A DNA stretch of 64,000 nucleotides from positions 56,202-120,201 of the forward strand of contig NZ_JAFBES010000010.1 of the NCBI RefSeq assembly GCF_016908875.1, in the 5' to 3' direction. The stretch is from Bacillus ectoiniformans. Its GTDB lineage: Bacteria; Bacillota; Bacilli; Bacillales; Domibacillaceae. Shown in pieces: positions 25,390 to 34,722 of this stretch. A program made the translations under genes and the position numbers. The first letter of the stretch is position 1; every line of letters starts with the position of its first letter. The notes beneath the pieces are model-generated. The model was not told the DNA's origin. It did not search any database and was given only the letters and a program-made list of their open reading frames with translations.

Positions 25390-27801
25390 TTAGTTGGCAA
25401 CGATATTGACAAGCTTGCCAGGTACAGCAATCACTTTGCGGATCGTTTTGCCTTCAATTTGTTCTTGCACCTTTTCATCGGATTTAGCGATTTCTTCCAT
25501 CTCTTCACGTGTCGCTTCTTTAGAAATCATCAGCTTCGCTTTCAGCTTGCCATTGACTTGAACAACGATTTCTACTTCATCATCAACAAGCTTCGTTTCA
25601 TCAAATGCCGGCCAAGACTGATAGCTGATTGTTTCATTATATCCTAATTTCTCCCATAATTCCTCTGCCAAGTGCGGTGCAATCGGTGCAAGAAGTTTTA
25701 CAAATCCTTCAGCAAACTCTTGTGGAATGCGTTCTGATTTATTCGCTTCGTTGATAAACACCATCATTTGTGAAATAGCTGTGTTAAAACGAAGGCCTTC
25801 ATAATCCTCTGACACTTTTTTCACGGTTTGGTGATACACTTTTTCTAATTCTGTTCCAGATGAAACGACTTTGTCCGTAATTTGACCATTTTCTTGGACG
25901 AATAAACGCCAAATGCGGTCTAAGAAACGTCTCGCTCCATCTAGCCCAGTTGTGGACCAGGCAATGGACGCATCCAACGGCCCCATGAACATTTCGTATA
26001 GGCGAAGTGTATCTGCCCCGTGGCTCTCCACGATTTGGTCAGGGTTTACTACATTCCCTTTTGATTTACTCATTTTTTCATTGTTTTCTCCAAGGATCAT
26101 TCCTTGGTTAAATAATTTTTGGAACGGCTCTTTCGTATGAACCACGCCTAGATCGTATAAAACTTTATGCCAGAAGCGCGCATATAAAAGATGAAGAACG
26201 GCATGCTCTGCTCCGCCGATGTAAATATCAACCGGAAGCCATTCTTTCAATTTTTCAGCGTCCGCTAATGCTTCACTGTTTTTCGGATCGATAAAACGTA
26301 AATAGTACCAGCAGCTGCCTGCCCATTGCGGCATGGTGTTTGTTTCACGGCGGCCTTTTTTGCCTGTTACTGGATCTACTACATTTACCCAATCATCAAT
26401 GTTAGCCAGCGGGGATTCACCCGTGCCACTTGGTTTGATTTCGGTTGTTTTCGGCAATGTTAACGGAAGTTCTTCATCAGGCACAGCACTCATCGTGCCA
26501 TCTTCCCAATGAATGATTGGAATCGGCTCACCCCAGTAACGCTGACGGCTGAACAGCCAGTCACGAAGGCGGTAAGTCGTCTTCTTCGTTCCTACTTCTT
26601 TTTCTTCAAGCCAGCTAATCATTTGAGCAATTCCGTCTTCTTTATTCAAACCATTTAAGAAGTCTGAATTGATATGATCACCATCACCTGTGTACGCCTC
26701 TTCTTCGATATTACCACCGGCTACTACCGCTTTGATCGGAAGCTCGAATTTTTTCGCAAACTCATAATCACGCTCATCGTGAGCAGGCACGGCCATAATA
26801 GCTCCTGTACCGTAGCTCATTAGGACATAATCAGCGATCCAGATTGGCATTTTTTCGCCATTCACGGGGTTGATCGCATAAGCTCCTGTAAACACACCGC
26901 TCTTATCTTTTGCTAAATCGGTTCTTTCTAAATCACTTTTTGATTTAATTTGATCGATGTACGTTTGAACCGCAGCTTTTTGATTCTCTGCTGTAATTTT
27001 CTCTACAAACGGATGCTCAGGTGCCAATACCGCATAAGTCGCTCCGAAAAGTGTATCCGGACGAGTCGTGAATACCGTGAAGTTTTCATCAAACCCATCA
27101 ATCGCAAAAGTAACTTCTGCTCCTTCTGAACGCCCGATCCAGTTGCGCTGCATTTCTTTAATGCTTTCCGGCCAATCCAGTTCCTCTAAATCTTCAAGCA
27201 AGCGGTCCGCATATTCTGTGATTTTTAAGATCCATTGCTTCATTGGACGACGCTCGACAGGATGATCGCCGCGCTCACTTTTTCCATCAATGACTTCTTC
27301 ATTGGCAAGAACAGTACCAAGTGCCGGACACCAGTTCACAGCCACTTCGTCTACATAAGCCAAACCTTTTTTATACAGCTGCAAGAAGATCCACTGCGTC
27401 CATTTATAGTACTCGGGATCTGTTGTATTAATTTCGCGCTCCCAATCATAAGAAAATCCTAATGATTTAATCTGGCGGCGGAAGTTATTAATATTCTGCT
27501 CCGTAAATTGCGCCGGATCATTTCCTGTATCCAGTGCATATTGCTCTGCCGGCAAACCGAACGCATCCCATCCCATTGGGTGCAGGACATTGTATCCCTG
27601 CATCCGTTTTAGGCGTGATAAAATATCCGTCGCTGTATAGCCTTCTGGATGCCCAACATGAAGACCCGCTCCTGAAGGATAAGGGAACATGTCCAATGCA
27701 TAAAACTTTGGCTTCCCTGCTTCTTCAGTTGTTTTAAATGTTTGGTTTTCTTCCCAATGCTTTTGCCACTTCTTTTCAATCTGCTGATGATTAAAACTCA
27801 T
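25390..27801 (-). CDS. leuS: Leucyl-tRNA synthetase
   Basis: An 803-residue bacterial LeuRS charging tRNA-Leu. HIGH-type motif HVGHPEG and KMSKSKGN are present. The CP1 editing domain lies between ([31 protein letters not shown]). The ORF can be read further upstream, but [13 protein letters not shown] at ATG 27801 matches the family start and has GAAAGGGTG upstream. It is preceded by a tRNA-Leu-sensing T-box leader and a consensus-like promoter. Confidence 0.97.
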   Translation of the reverse strand: MSFNHQQIEKKWQKHWEENQTFKTTEEAGKPKFYALDMFPYPSGAGLHVGHPEGYTATDILSRLKRMQGYNVLHPMGWDAFGLPAEQYALDTGNDPAQFTEQNINNFRRQIKSLGFSYDWEREINTTDPEYYKWTQWIFLQLYKKGLAYVDEVAVNWCPALGTVLANEEVIDGKSERGDHPVERRPMKQWILKITEYADRLLEDLEELDWPESIKEMQRNWIGRSEGAEVTFAIDGFDENFTVFTTRPDTLFGATYAVLAPEHPFVEKITAENQKAAVQTYIDQIKSKSDLERTDLAKDKSGVFTGAYAINPVNGEKMPIWIADYVLMSYGTGAIMAVPAHDERDYEFAKKFELPIKAVVAGGNIEEEAYTGDGDHINSDFLNGLNKEDGIAQMISWLEEKEVGTKKTTYRLRDWLFSRQRYWGEPIPIIHWEDGTMSAVPDEELPLTLPKTTEIKPSGTGESPLANIDDWVNVVDPVTGKKGRRETNTMPQWAGSCWYYLRFIDPKNSEALADAEKLKEWLPVDIYIGGAEHAVLHLLYARFWHKVLYDLGVVHTKEPFQKLFNQGMILGENNEKMSKSKGNVVNPDQIVESHGADTLRLYEMFMGPLDASIAWSTTGLDGARRFLDRIWRLFVQENGQITDKVVSSGTELEKVYHQTVKKVSEDYEGLRFNTAISQMMVFINEANKSERIPQEFAEGFVKLLAPIAPHLAEELWEKLGYNETISYQSWPAFDETKLVDDEVEIVVQVNGKLKAKLMISKEATREEMEEIAKSDEKVQEQIEGKTIRKVIAVPGKLVNIVAN

Positions 27802-27840
27802 ATGTAACACCCTTTCTCTTGCTTGCAAATTCATAATAAT

Positions 27841-28084
27841 AAAAAACTCCCGCCCCAAAATTGGGACGAGAGTATATTTCCCGCGGTACCACCCAGATTA
27901 GCGCCGAATCGACACTCTGCTTTATGTCCTTAACGCGGATCCACGGCAGACGCTACTGATGTTCACACCTGCAACTCAAAAGGCGAGTTCACGGATCTCC
28001 TGACTGGCTTTCACCAACCGCCAGCTCTCTACAAACAGAAGATATCCACTACTACTCCTTATCATCGTCTTTACAGTCATTCTA
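27841..28084 (-). ncRNA. T-box leader of leuS (tRNA-Leu responsive)
   Basis: The leader carries the T-box core GGTGGTACCGCGG (minus strand of 27881-27893), a stem I with AGAGAGCTGG and GGTGAAAGCCAG elements, and a specifier GAACTCGCC in which CTC (27987-27985) is a Leu codon. A terminator with GGGACGAGAG/GGGCGGGAGTTTTTT arms ends near 27841. Uncharged tRNA-Leu should favour the antiterminator and let leuS be transcribed. Confidence 0.93.
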
Positions 28085-28089
28085 GGACT

Positions 28090-28118
28090 ATTTTAGACAA
28101 AATTCCCCACCGTTGCAA
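28090..28118 (-). promoter_or_regulatory. leuS promoter
   Basis: -35 TTGCAA (28118-28113), 17-base spacer, -10 TAAAAT (28095-28090). The predicted start near 28083 is where the T-box leader begins. Confidence 0.75.
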
Positions 28119-28120
28119 GC

Positions 28121-29317
28121 TTAATAAGATGCGGTTTGAACAGATGGTGCATTTTCTGCTTTTTTTAGCGGTCTGTCATAGGTGAATGCAAGTAGCAATC
28201 CAATCATGAGCAGACCGATCAGTGCCATAAACAGTGCTGTCATGCCGTATAGGTCCACCATCATTCCACCAAGAAGCGGGCCAAACATCCGCCCTCCTGT
28301 CGCTGTGCTGTTTACAATGCCTTGATAAAAGCCTTCGCGTCCCTTTGGAGACAGCTGATTGGCAATTGTCGGCACCGCTGGCCACACGAGCATTTCTCCG
28401 ACCGTAATAATTACCATCGCAGCGACGAACCCCTTGAAGTCACCGGCAATCGCAGTCACACCGAAAGAAATGATAAAAATAAACATGCCGACAATCATTT
28501 GTTTTTTCAAATTGTCCTTAAACGGACGAACCAATAATTGGATAAGCGGCTGCCCCAGCACAATGAGGGCACCGTTGATCGTCCACAGCAAACTGTATTG
28601 TTTCAAACTAATATTAATTTCCTGCGTATAGCTTGCGATGGTGGACTGCCACTGCACATAACCGACCCAGCACAGCATATAAGCGATACAAAGAATGAAC
28701 AAAGCCGTAAGCTTGCTTTTATTTTTAACCGGCTTGCTTTCATTGATCACACTGGACGCTCTTCCCCCTACCGTACTCATTTGACGGTAGCCAAACACTG
28801 CTAAGATAAAAAATAATATAAACATGCCGAGATTTGCTGTGAAAATATAATCAAACGAATAGGAGGCGACAAAACCGCCTAATGCTGACCCTATGGCAAT
28901 TCCTGCATTTTGAGAAACATAGATCGCGTTGAATGATCTTCTTCCGCCTTCTGGCCAAACAGCACCTGCTAGCGCATAGACCACCGGAAAAATGATACCT
29001 GCCCCAAATCCCATCATCGTCAAGAAAATGACATAATGCACAAAGTCATGCCAAAATGTCATACCAACTAACGCAGACAGGTTAATAACCGTTCCTAATA
29101 AAATCGACCGGTAGCCGCCAATTTTATCAAATAAGGCACCGCCGAGCAGATTGCCGACGACACTTCCTGCTGCATTCAGCATGAGGACAATTCCCGCTAC
29201 CGATAAAGATTTCCCTAAATGTTCATGTATGTAAATCGTATTCAGCGGCCATAGAAAAGACGCACCTGTCACGTTAATCACCATGCCGATCACTAAAAGC
29301 CAAATTGCTTTTGGCAT
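28121..29317 (-). CDS. yttB: MFS transporter, YttB-like drug/metabolite exporter
   Basis: A 398-residue major facilitator with 12 predicted helices. The MFS loop motif GGALFDKIGGYRSIL after helix 2 is present. Synteny with leuS and ytqA and the overall pattern match YttB, an uncharacterised MFS exporter in B. subtilis. I start at ATG 29317 behind GAAGGGGAAAG. The ORF upstream to 29407 has no SD. It is divergent from ytqA. No terminator is visible before the leuS promoter. Substrate unknown. Confidence 0.82.
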   Translation of the reverse strand: MPKAIWLLVIGMVINVTGASFLWPLNTIYIHEHLGKSLSVAGIVLMLNAAGSVVGNLLGGALFDKIGGYRSILLGTVINLSALVGMTFWHDFVHYVIFLTMMGFGAGIIFPVVYALAGAVWPEGGRRSFNAIYVSQNAGIAIGSALGGFVASYSFDYIFTANLGMFILFFILAVFGYRQMSTVGGRASSVINESKPVKNKSKLTALFILCIAYMLCWVGYVQWQSTIASYTQEINISLKQYSLLWTINGALIVLGQPLIQLLVRPFKDNLKKQMIVGMFIFIISFGVTAIAGDFKGFVAAMVIITVGEMLVWPAVPTIANQLSPKGREGFYQGIVNSTATGGRMFGPLLGGMMVDLYGMTALFMALIGLLMIGLLLAFTYDRPLKKAENAPSVQTASY

Positions 29318-29517
29318 ACTTTCCCCTTCTCTCTTTTCCTTAACTATTTCGAGTACCAAAATAATATTGTAGTGGTTTTCTTTCATCCCGGCAATAGACT
29401 TTTGCATCTTACAATTCTGACTAATCTAAAGCCTCTTAGCACTAGTCTGAAAGAAGTCTTCATGATAAAATTTTTCCTATGCTGACAAGATGAACGTACG
29501 CAAAAGGAGGAAAAGCT

Positions 29518-30471
29518 TTGGGTTCACCATTTCCATATGCGAGTGACGACAAAAGATATCATACATGGAATTACCATTTACGAAAGCAGTTCGGACATAA
29601 AGTATTTAAGGTTGCGTTAGACGGAGGGTTTGATTGTCCAAATCGGGACGGCACAGTTGCTTTTGGCGGCTGTACCTTCTGCAGCGCTGCGGGTTCAGGG
29701 GATTTCGCTGGAAACCGGGCAGACGAGTTAGAAAAGCAGTTCAGCGACATTAAAGGCCGGATGCATGAAAAGTGGAAAAATGGAAAGTACATGGCTTATT
29801 TTCAGGCATTCACGAACACCCATGCACCTGTTTCAGAGCTGAGAGAAAAATATGAATCAGTGTTAAAGCAAGATGGTGTAGTCGGTTTATCGATTGCGAC
29901 CCGGCCTGACTGTCTCCCGGATGACGTCGTGGAATATTTAGCTGAATTAAATGAACGGACCTATTTATGGGTAGAGCTAGGATTGCAAACCGTTCATGAA
30001 AAAACAGCCAATATCATCAACCGTGCCCACGACTTCCCTTCCTACGTCGAAGGAGTCAATAAGCTGAGAAAGCACGGGATTCGAGTGTGTTCCCATATTA
30101 TTAACGGACTTCCTTTAGAAACGCCCGACATGATGATGGAAACCGCACAAGCTGTTGCGAAGCTCGATGTGCAAGGAATCAAAATCCACTTGCTGCATTT
30201 GCTAAAGGGAACACCAATGGTTAAGCAGTATGAGAAAGGATTATTGGAGTTTCTGCCTTTTGAAGACTATGTAAATCTTGTGTGCGACCAGCTAGAGATT
30301 TTGCCTCCTGAGATGGTCATTCACCGTATTACCGGTGACGGTCCGATTGACTTAATGATCGGACCGATGTGGAGTGTGAATAAGTGGGCTGTGTTAAACG
30401 CGATTGACGCGGAACTCAAACGCCGGGACAGCTATCAAGGAAAGTATCATCAGACAGAGGTGGTTAAATGA
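29518..30471 (+). CDS. ytqA: Radical SAM protein YtqA (YhcC family)
   Basis: A 317-residue radical SAM protein of the TIGR01212/YhcC group. The [4Fe-4S] ligands are C40, C52 and C55, spaced wider than the classic CxxxCxxC, as is usual for this family. The GLQT and GLPLETPDM segments of the SAM barrel follow. The start is TTG 29518 behind AAAAGGAGGAAAAG. It overlaps ytqB by 4 bases. The reaction is not known to me, although a tRNA or cofactor modification is often proposed for the pair. Confidence 0.87.
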   Translation: MGSPFPYASDDKRYHTWNYHLRKQFGHKVFKVALDGGFDCPNRDGTVAFGGCTFCSAAGSGDFAGNRADELEKQFSDIKGRMHEKWKNGKYMAYFQAFTNTHAPVSELREKYESVLKQDGVVGLSIATRPDCLPDDVVEYLAELNERTYLWVELGLQTVHEKTANIINRAHDFPSYVEGVNKLRKHGIRVCSHIINGLPLETPDMMMETAQAVAKLDVQGIKIHLLHLLKGTPMVKQYEKGLLEFLPFEDYVNLVCDQLEILPPEMVIHRITGDGPIDLMIGPMWSVNKWAVLNAIDAELKRRDSYQGKYHQTEVVK

Positions 30472-31040
30472 AGTTAGATGGAATTTTGCCCTATGCCCGC
30501 CTGCTTCTTGAAAAAGCCGTAGCTGAAGGCAGTGCCGCGATCGATGCAACGATGGGAAACGGCAACGACACCGCCTTCCTTGCCAAACTTGTTGGCGAAA
30601 ACGGACGCGTGTTTGGCTTTGATATTCAGCAGCAGGCGCTTGATGCGACAGCGAAGCGTCTGTCTGAACAAGAGTTGACTGAGCGCGCCACGCTGTTTCT
30701 TGCCGGTCACGAACAAGCTGCTGCACTCATTCCCAAGCAGTGGCATGGAAACATTAGCGGTGCCGTTTTCAATCTCGGCTACTTACCGAAGGGCGACAAG
30801 TCTATCGTGACGAAACCTGAGACAACGATCGCTGCGATTGAACAAATTTTCTCTATGCTAAAGCCAGGCGGCATGATTGTTTTAGTGATCTATCACGGTC
30901 ATGAGGAAGGAGCTGCGGAAAAAAATCACGTGCTGGATTATGTAATGGAAATAGACCAAACAATAGCTCATGTTTTGCGCTATGAATTTATTAATCAGAA
31001 GAATCACCCACCGTTTATTGTGGCGGTTGAAAAGCGCTGA
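30468..31040 (+). CDS. ytqB: SAM-dependent methyltransferase YtqB
   Basis: A 190-residue class I methyltransferase of the rRNA methylase YtqB family. The SAM loop AAIDATMGNGNDTAFLA (about 21-37) and the GAVFNLGYLPKGDK motif near residue 99, corresponding to the catalytic NLGYLP of the family, are present. It is translationally coupled to the radical SAM gene ytqA. I recall that ytqB-type proteins have been linked to methylation of the tRNA wobble-base mnm5U pathway (MnmM), which would suit the radical SAM partner. That role is inferred here. Confidence 0.82.
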   Translation: MKLDGILPYARLLLEKAVAEGSAAIDATMGNGNDTAFLAKLVGENGRVFGFDIQQQALDATAKRLSEQELTERATLFLAGHEQAAALIPKQWHGNISGAVFNLGYLPKGDKSIVTKPETTIAAIEQIFSMLKPGGMIVLVIYHGHEEGAAEKNHVLDYVMEIDQTIAHVLRYEFINQKNHPPFIVAVEKR

Positions 31041-31103
31041 TGTTGAACGGATCGGCTGAATGTAAAAAAGACCTTCAGCTAAATTCAAGTAGTTGAGGTA
31101 ACA

Positions 31104-31146
31104 AAAAATCGAGTATCAAATCGCAAAGGATTTGTACTCGATTTTT
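31104..31146 (+). terminator. Terminator after ytqAB
   Basis: AAAAATCGAGTA (31104-31115) pairs with TACTCGATTTTT (31135-31146), and inside it CAAATC pairs with GATTTG, leaving a small loop. Very strong hairpin ending in T5. Confidence 0.9.
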
Positions 31147-31396
31147 GCTTTGTAAGGGCTACCTTTGCTTTTGTTGCTAAATTAACAAGTGAAATTACAT
31201 GCCACAATAGCCATTGTCACTTCGATATTTAGGGAGCCATTCAGATTGTTATCCAGCTGTTAACAATTTAAAAAGAGGAATAGGGAATTACTGCTAGAAT
31301 ATTTTAACAAAAAAGTACGTTTTATTCTGTTAATTGGCAGTTTAATTCATCAACGCAAAGAGCAAAATTACCATTCAGGGAGCAGGAGTGATACCG

Positions 31397-31606
31397 ATGT
31401 ACCCTCAGAAACAAGATAAAAATCAGAAGTTAAGAAAAGTACAAGGCTTGTACAGAAAGAAGAAACAAAAATATAAAACAAAAGATAACGTTAATAAATA
31501 TGGAAGGATAGTTGTAAGCATTTGTGTTATTTTATTCTTCTTCTTTCTAATAATCGACGTATTGTTTGATATTGGAGTGCCATTACCAGAGATATTCGGG
31601 AGGTAG
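31397..31606 (+). CDS. Small basic membrane protein of unknown function
   Basis: A 69-residue protein. The first 40 residues are strongly basic (Lys/Arg/Gln-rich), then one hydrophobic helix (GRIVVSICVILFFFFLIID) and a short tail ending PLPEIFGR. It is probably inserted with the basic part in the cytoplasm. I start at ATG 31397 with AGGAG 8 nt upstream. An in-frame GTG at 31388 overlaps that site. No neighbours give a function. Confidence 0.6.
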   Translation: MYPQKQDKNQKLRKVQGLYRKKKQKYKTKDNVNKYGRIVVSICVILFFFFLIIDVLFDIGVPLPEIFGR

Positions 31607-31896
31607 TATTTATTGAAGCTTGGACTTTCACACCATTCAATATGAAAAAATTAGGCAGATAGAAGGGATAGAATCATTCTGCAACAATGCTACCTTATGG
31701 AATTAAGATTCAGGTTTTAAATTAACGATGCTTTAATTAATATTACGCTATTATTTTTATCCTATTATTTTATAATAGCATTTTCATAATAAGGCTGTTT
31801 TAATAAACTTCGTCGCTTAAAAAAGGAATTTTATAGGATGTAATTGAATTAGAGTTTAGAGTATTGAGAAAAATTTCTGAAAGGAGTGAACAATGA

Positions 31897-32070
31897 ATGG
31901 AATACCTCTTTCCCCTTCTCATTGTATTTCTTGTTGGCTTTGTTTGTTATCGGATGTTTAAAAAGAAATCTCTTCCTTCAAACGAGTTCACACCATATGA
32001 TGACCTAACAATGCAAAACACGAAATCTAAAATAACAGAAGAAGAAAACGAAAAAGATAAGACCGTTTAA
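31897..32070 (+). CDS. Small single-pass membrane protein (57 residues)
   Basis: An ORF from ATG 31897 to TAA 32070. It begins with a hydrophobic helix (MEYLFPLLIVFLVGFVCY), then RMFKKKS and a charged tail rich in Glu and Lys. AAGGAG lies 10 nt upstream. A competing ATG at 31893 in another frame stops after 22 codons. Architecture is like YtzI-type small membrane proteins, but I do not recognise a family. It lies in an AT-rich patch of small genes. Confidence 0.5.
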   Translation: MEYLFPLLIVFLVGFVCYRMFKKKSLPSNEFTPYDDLTMQNTKSKITEEENEKDKTV

Positions 32071-32532
32071 TAACCGGAAGAAAAAAAACTAAAAATCTAC
32101 TGATCTTAGAAAGTTTGCAATGGATTATCATGATATAAGAAAAAATAAAAAAATAATATATCGTAAAGTTATACATGTGCAATGGAATTACCAAAGAAGT
32201 AAACATTACTTTATTTATCCTTCTAAAAAACAAATAGGATGTGTGAATCTAAGGACCTTCACTTTCACTTTTTGACCATTGCAGCTTGCCATTATCTAAC
32301 TGTTTATAAAGCATAGTAAAGCCGATCTTTCCTTATGCAAATCTTTGCATTTCAACATTACATAAATAGGGTTATGTATAAGGATATTTACCATTTCATA
32401 GCCATACTTCCAAAAATAAACTTTTAGGTGAATTTCATCGTTCTAAAAAGGAAATTAAATCCCAGTTACTGAAACATATGATAGATTATATAAATTTACC
32501 AAATAACCACATTTTTTCGAGGAGGAACAACC
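32071..32532. other. AT-rich intergenic stretch with an IS remnant
   Basis: No intact gene is visible in about 460 bases. Apart from the short IS66-like fragment on the minus strand at 32249-32332, it is low-complexity AT-rich sequence. A minus-strand ORF near 32027-32233 has no SD and lies partly antisense to the small membrane protein, so it is not called. Confidence 0.5.
32249..32332 (-). pseudogene. Remnant of an IS66-family Orf2 (TnpB) gene
   Basis: In one minus-strand frame 27 codons read GKIGFTMLYKQLDNGKLQWS followed by KSESEGP and a stop. The pattern GF..LYK.L.NG..QW matches the conserved core of the IS66 accessory protein TnpB (Orf2), which normally reads GF.LLYKRLE.G.FQWP. The frame upstream is closed by a TAA, and no other IS66 gene or terminal repeat is visible, so only a small decayed piece remains. 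Based on motif recognition from memory. Confidence 0.45.
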
Positions 32533-33033
32533 CTGAAGAACATCGTATTTCTATTAAGTCTGCTATTATTATTTGCTTGCTCGAATGATGAAACTAAATA
32601 TGATGGAGCACCTTTAAATATCGCTGTTATTGGTGATGTTCCTGAATTAAATAATGAAAAAATTCATTTTAAAACAATTTCATTAAACGATCTAAAAGAG
32701 AAAACATCGGATATTTCAACAAACTATGATGCTGTAATGATAACCCCAACCAAATTTGAGAAAGCTTCAGAAGATCATCTTGCTAAAGTATATGGAGAAT
32801 TAAAATTACCTATTATATTTTTTGATTCAAAAAAACGCCACCTTCCCTTTGTAAGAGAAGATTTTACCTATGAAACGGCTAATTGGGAATCTTTAGACAA
32901 TGGTTCTCATACAACCATTTATTTGGCGGGTTTAAATAAAGATAGCGAAGATGCTTGGTATTTCTATTTAAGCGATCAAAAAAATATAAATAAGCTTTAC
33001 AATGATATTTTCAAAAAGATTGGAGAACTGTAA
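32533..33033 (+). CDS. Putative lipoprotein with CTG start, unknown function
   Basis: A 166-residue lipoprotein if read from CTG 32533, which has GGAGGA 6 nt upstream. The first ATG in frame (32737) would cut off the whole signal and leave 98 residues. From the CTG the N-terminus is (M)KNIVFLLSLLLLFACSND, a classic lipoprotein signal with lipobox LFAC and the cysteine at residue 16. The mature part is a mixed alpha/beta domain with LNIAVIGDVPEL near its start. I do not recognise the family. It is a small secreted Bacillus protein facing the outside of the membrane. Confidence 0.65.
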   Translation: MKNIVFLLSLLLLFACSNDETKYDGAPLNIAVIGDVPELNNEKIHFKTISLNDLKEKTSDISTNYDAVMITPTKFEKASEDHLAKVYGELKLPIIFFDSKKRHLPFVREDFTYETANWESLDNGSHTTIYLAGLNKDSEDAWYFYLSDQKNINKLYNDIFKKIGEL

Positions 33034-33117
33034 AGATTATATTACAGTTCAATCGTTTTTCGTTATGAATATTTTCTTATTCAATTAAAGCACCCGTTAG
33101 CTCAATAAAAATTTCAA

Positions 33118-33312
33118 TTACTCACCCATTTTTTTGATTATAAAAAATGTACAAACAGACATGATACTTGCTAAGTAAAGTATGGAAAATCCAATAAAAC
33201 CTAAGTAAGAGCTTCCAACATCTGGTGCACCAGAACTGAATATTGAGGTTAATATAATACAAATTATAAACCCGACAATTAATGTTCCAACACCTATACC
33301 TAGTATTTTCAA
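33118..33312 (-). CDS. Small two-helix membrane protein, unknown
   Basis: A 64-residue hydrophobic protein with two membrane segments (residues 4-27 and 38-60) and a basic end KKMGE. The start is TTG 33312 with GAGGTG 5-6 nt upstream. Convergent with the lipoprotein gene. No recognisable domain and no functional context. Confidence 0.5.
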   Translation of the reverse strand: MKILGIGVGTLIVGFIICIILTSIFSSGAPDVGSSYLGFIGFSILYLASIMSVCTFFIIKKMGE

Positions 33313-33452
33313 TTAAACACCTCTTTTAAGTATTTCTTCAACTACTTTACTGTTCCGTTAGGTGAAGAGCAACTCTTCACAAACACTACAGTCATTTTAA
33401 CATAAAATAACAATTACTCTTTAGGTTCATCAAAATCAATTATATATGGAAT

Positions 33453-33500
33453 AAAAAATAAACTGACCAAATCATTTACGATTTGGCCAGTTTATTTTTT
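33453..33500 (-). terminator. Terminator after the flavin monooxygenase gene
   Basis: A long hairpin: AAATAAACTG plus CCAAATC on the left arm pairs with GATTTGG plus CAGTTTATTT on the right, with one A/C mismatch. T-rich on both strands, so it may work in both directions. Confidence 0.88.
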
Positions 33501-33546
33501 CCACTAAAATTGAACGGATTAAGTCAATTCTCAAAGGTTTTAACCA

Positions 33547-34545
33547 TCATCGAACCGCTTCTTTTAACAGTTCAAACGACTTTAATTTATCATTGAAATC
33601 ATAAATAATAGAGACTGCCATAAACTCATCGGTTTCGTACTCTTCACTCAATTTCTCCAGTTGCTCTCTCACTTGCTTAGGATCTCCAACTACCATCCGT
33701 TTTCGGTTCTCTCGGACGCGTGCCAATTCAAATGGGCTGTATTGATAAGCTGCGGCTTTTTCCGGACTAGGTGTGCCGTTTGAGCGCATGCCCTGTTCAA
33801 TCATTATAATCGATAAGTCGAGACTTGAAGCTACCCGTTCCGCTTCTTCCTCTGTCTCAGCACATACGACAAATACCGCCACCATGCTTTTTGGTTCCTT
33901 TAACAGCATAGAAGGCTTAAAGCGTTTCCGGTATCTTTCCATATACTGCGGACCGCCGTCTCCATTAATAAACTGCGCAAATGTATAAGGCAGTCCTTTT
34001 TCAGCGGCAAGGAGTGCGCTTGATGGACTGGACCCAAGCATCCATACTTCCGGCATTGTATCAATCAAAGGTGTTGCTTTTAGCCCTGGGAATGAACTGT
34101 TCTCTTGATCATCGGTTAAATAGCCAAGCAGCTCATCAATCTGTTGCGGGTAACGATCCACATCACGCGGGCGGCCATCATGAAGAGCCATCGTCGCGAT
34201 CGGCATCCCCCCTGGTGCTCGTCCTAATCCTAAATCGATTCGGTTAGGTGCAAGACCTTCTAACACACGAAAGTTTTCTGCGACTTTATATGAACTGTAA
34301 TGGGGAAGCATGACACCGCCTGAACCTACTCTGATTTTATTTGTCTTAGCTGCAAGATATGGGATCAGCGCTTCTGGCGAAGAACCGGCAAGGCTCATCG
34401 TATCGTGATGCTCTGACACCCAGAAGCGTTCATAGCCCAGCTTTTCTACGTGTTGAGCAAGTTCAACAGTATTTCTTAACCCCTCCGCTGCGGTCATCCC
34501 TTCTGAAATAGGCGATTGATCTAACACACTTAATTTTATACCCAA
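33547..34545 (-). CDS. LLM-class flavin-dependent monooxygenase (MsnO8-like)
   Basis: A 332-residue luciferase-like protein. The N-terminus GIKLSVLDQSPISEG, the ERFWVSEHH motif near residue 41 and the RIDLGLGRAPGG loop are marks of the MsnO8-type LLM oxidoreductases. These use FMNH2 and oxygen on undefined substrates. The ORF reads from ATG 34554, but the ribosome binding site AAAGGAG directly touches that ATG. TTG 34545, 9 nt beyond, gives correct spacing and the family N-terminus, so I place the start there. Single gene with its own terminator. Confidence 0.83.
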   Translation of the reverse strand: MGIKLSVLDQSPISEGMTAAEGLRNTVELAQHVEKLGYERFWVSEHHDTMSLAGSSPEALIPYLAAKTNKIRVGSGGVMLPHYSSYKVAENFRVLEGLAPNRIDLGLGRAPGGMPIATMALHDGRPRDVDRYPQQIDELLGYLTDDQENSSFPGLKATPLIDTMPEVWMLGSSPSSALLAAEKGLPYTFAQFINGDGGPQYMERYRKRFKPSMLLKEPKSMVAVFVVCAETEEEAERVASSLDLSIIMIEQGMRSNGTPSPEKAAAYQYSPFELARVRENRKRMVVGDPKQVREQLEKLSEEYETDEFMAVSIIYDFNDKLKSFELLKEAVR

Positions 34546-34677
34546 TCGAGACATCTCCTTTAATTTCTTGTGGTCCTATTTTATTTCGGAACCCGAAAAA
34601 TGTCCATTAAGTTGCTTACTCCCTCGATTTGAATTGTCCGCGATGCTCATCACGTTAATCTTAAGCTGGGATTCAAC

Positions 34678-34721
34678 TAAAAAAAATGGACTTCAGCGAA
34701 ACGAGTCGCCAAAGTCCATTT
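34678..34721 (-). terminator. Terminator after ytpB
   Basis: AAATGGACTT (34684-34693) pairs with AAGTCCATTT (34712-34721). In the leftward direction the hairpin runs into eight T residues. Confidence 0.9.
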
Positions 34722-34722
34722 G

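Noticed and set aside
30394..30746. Two minus-strand ORFs over the start of ytqB
   Set aside because: Antisense to a coding region with clear methyltransferase motifs, no SD, no family.
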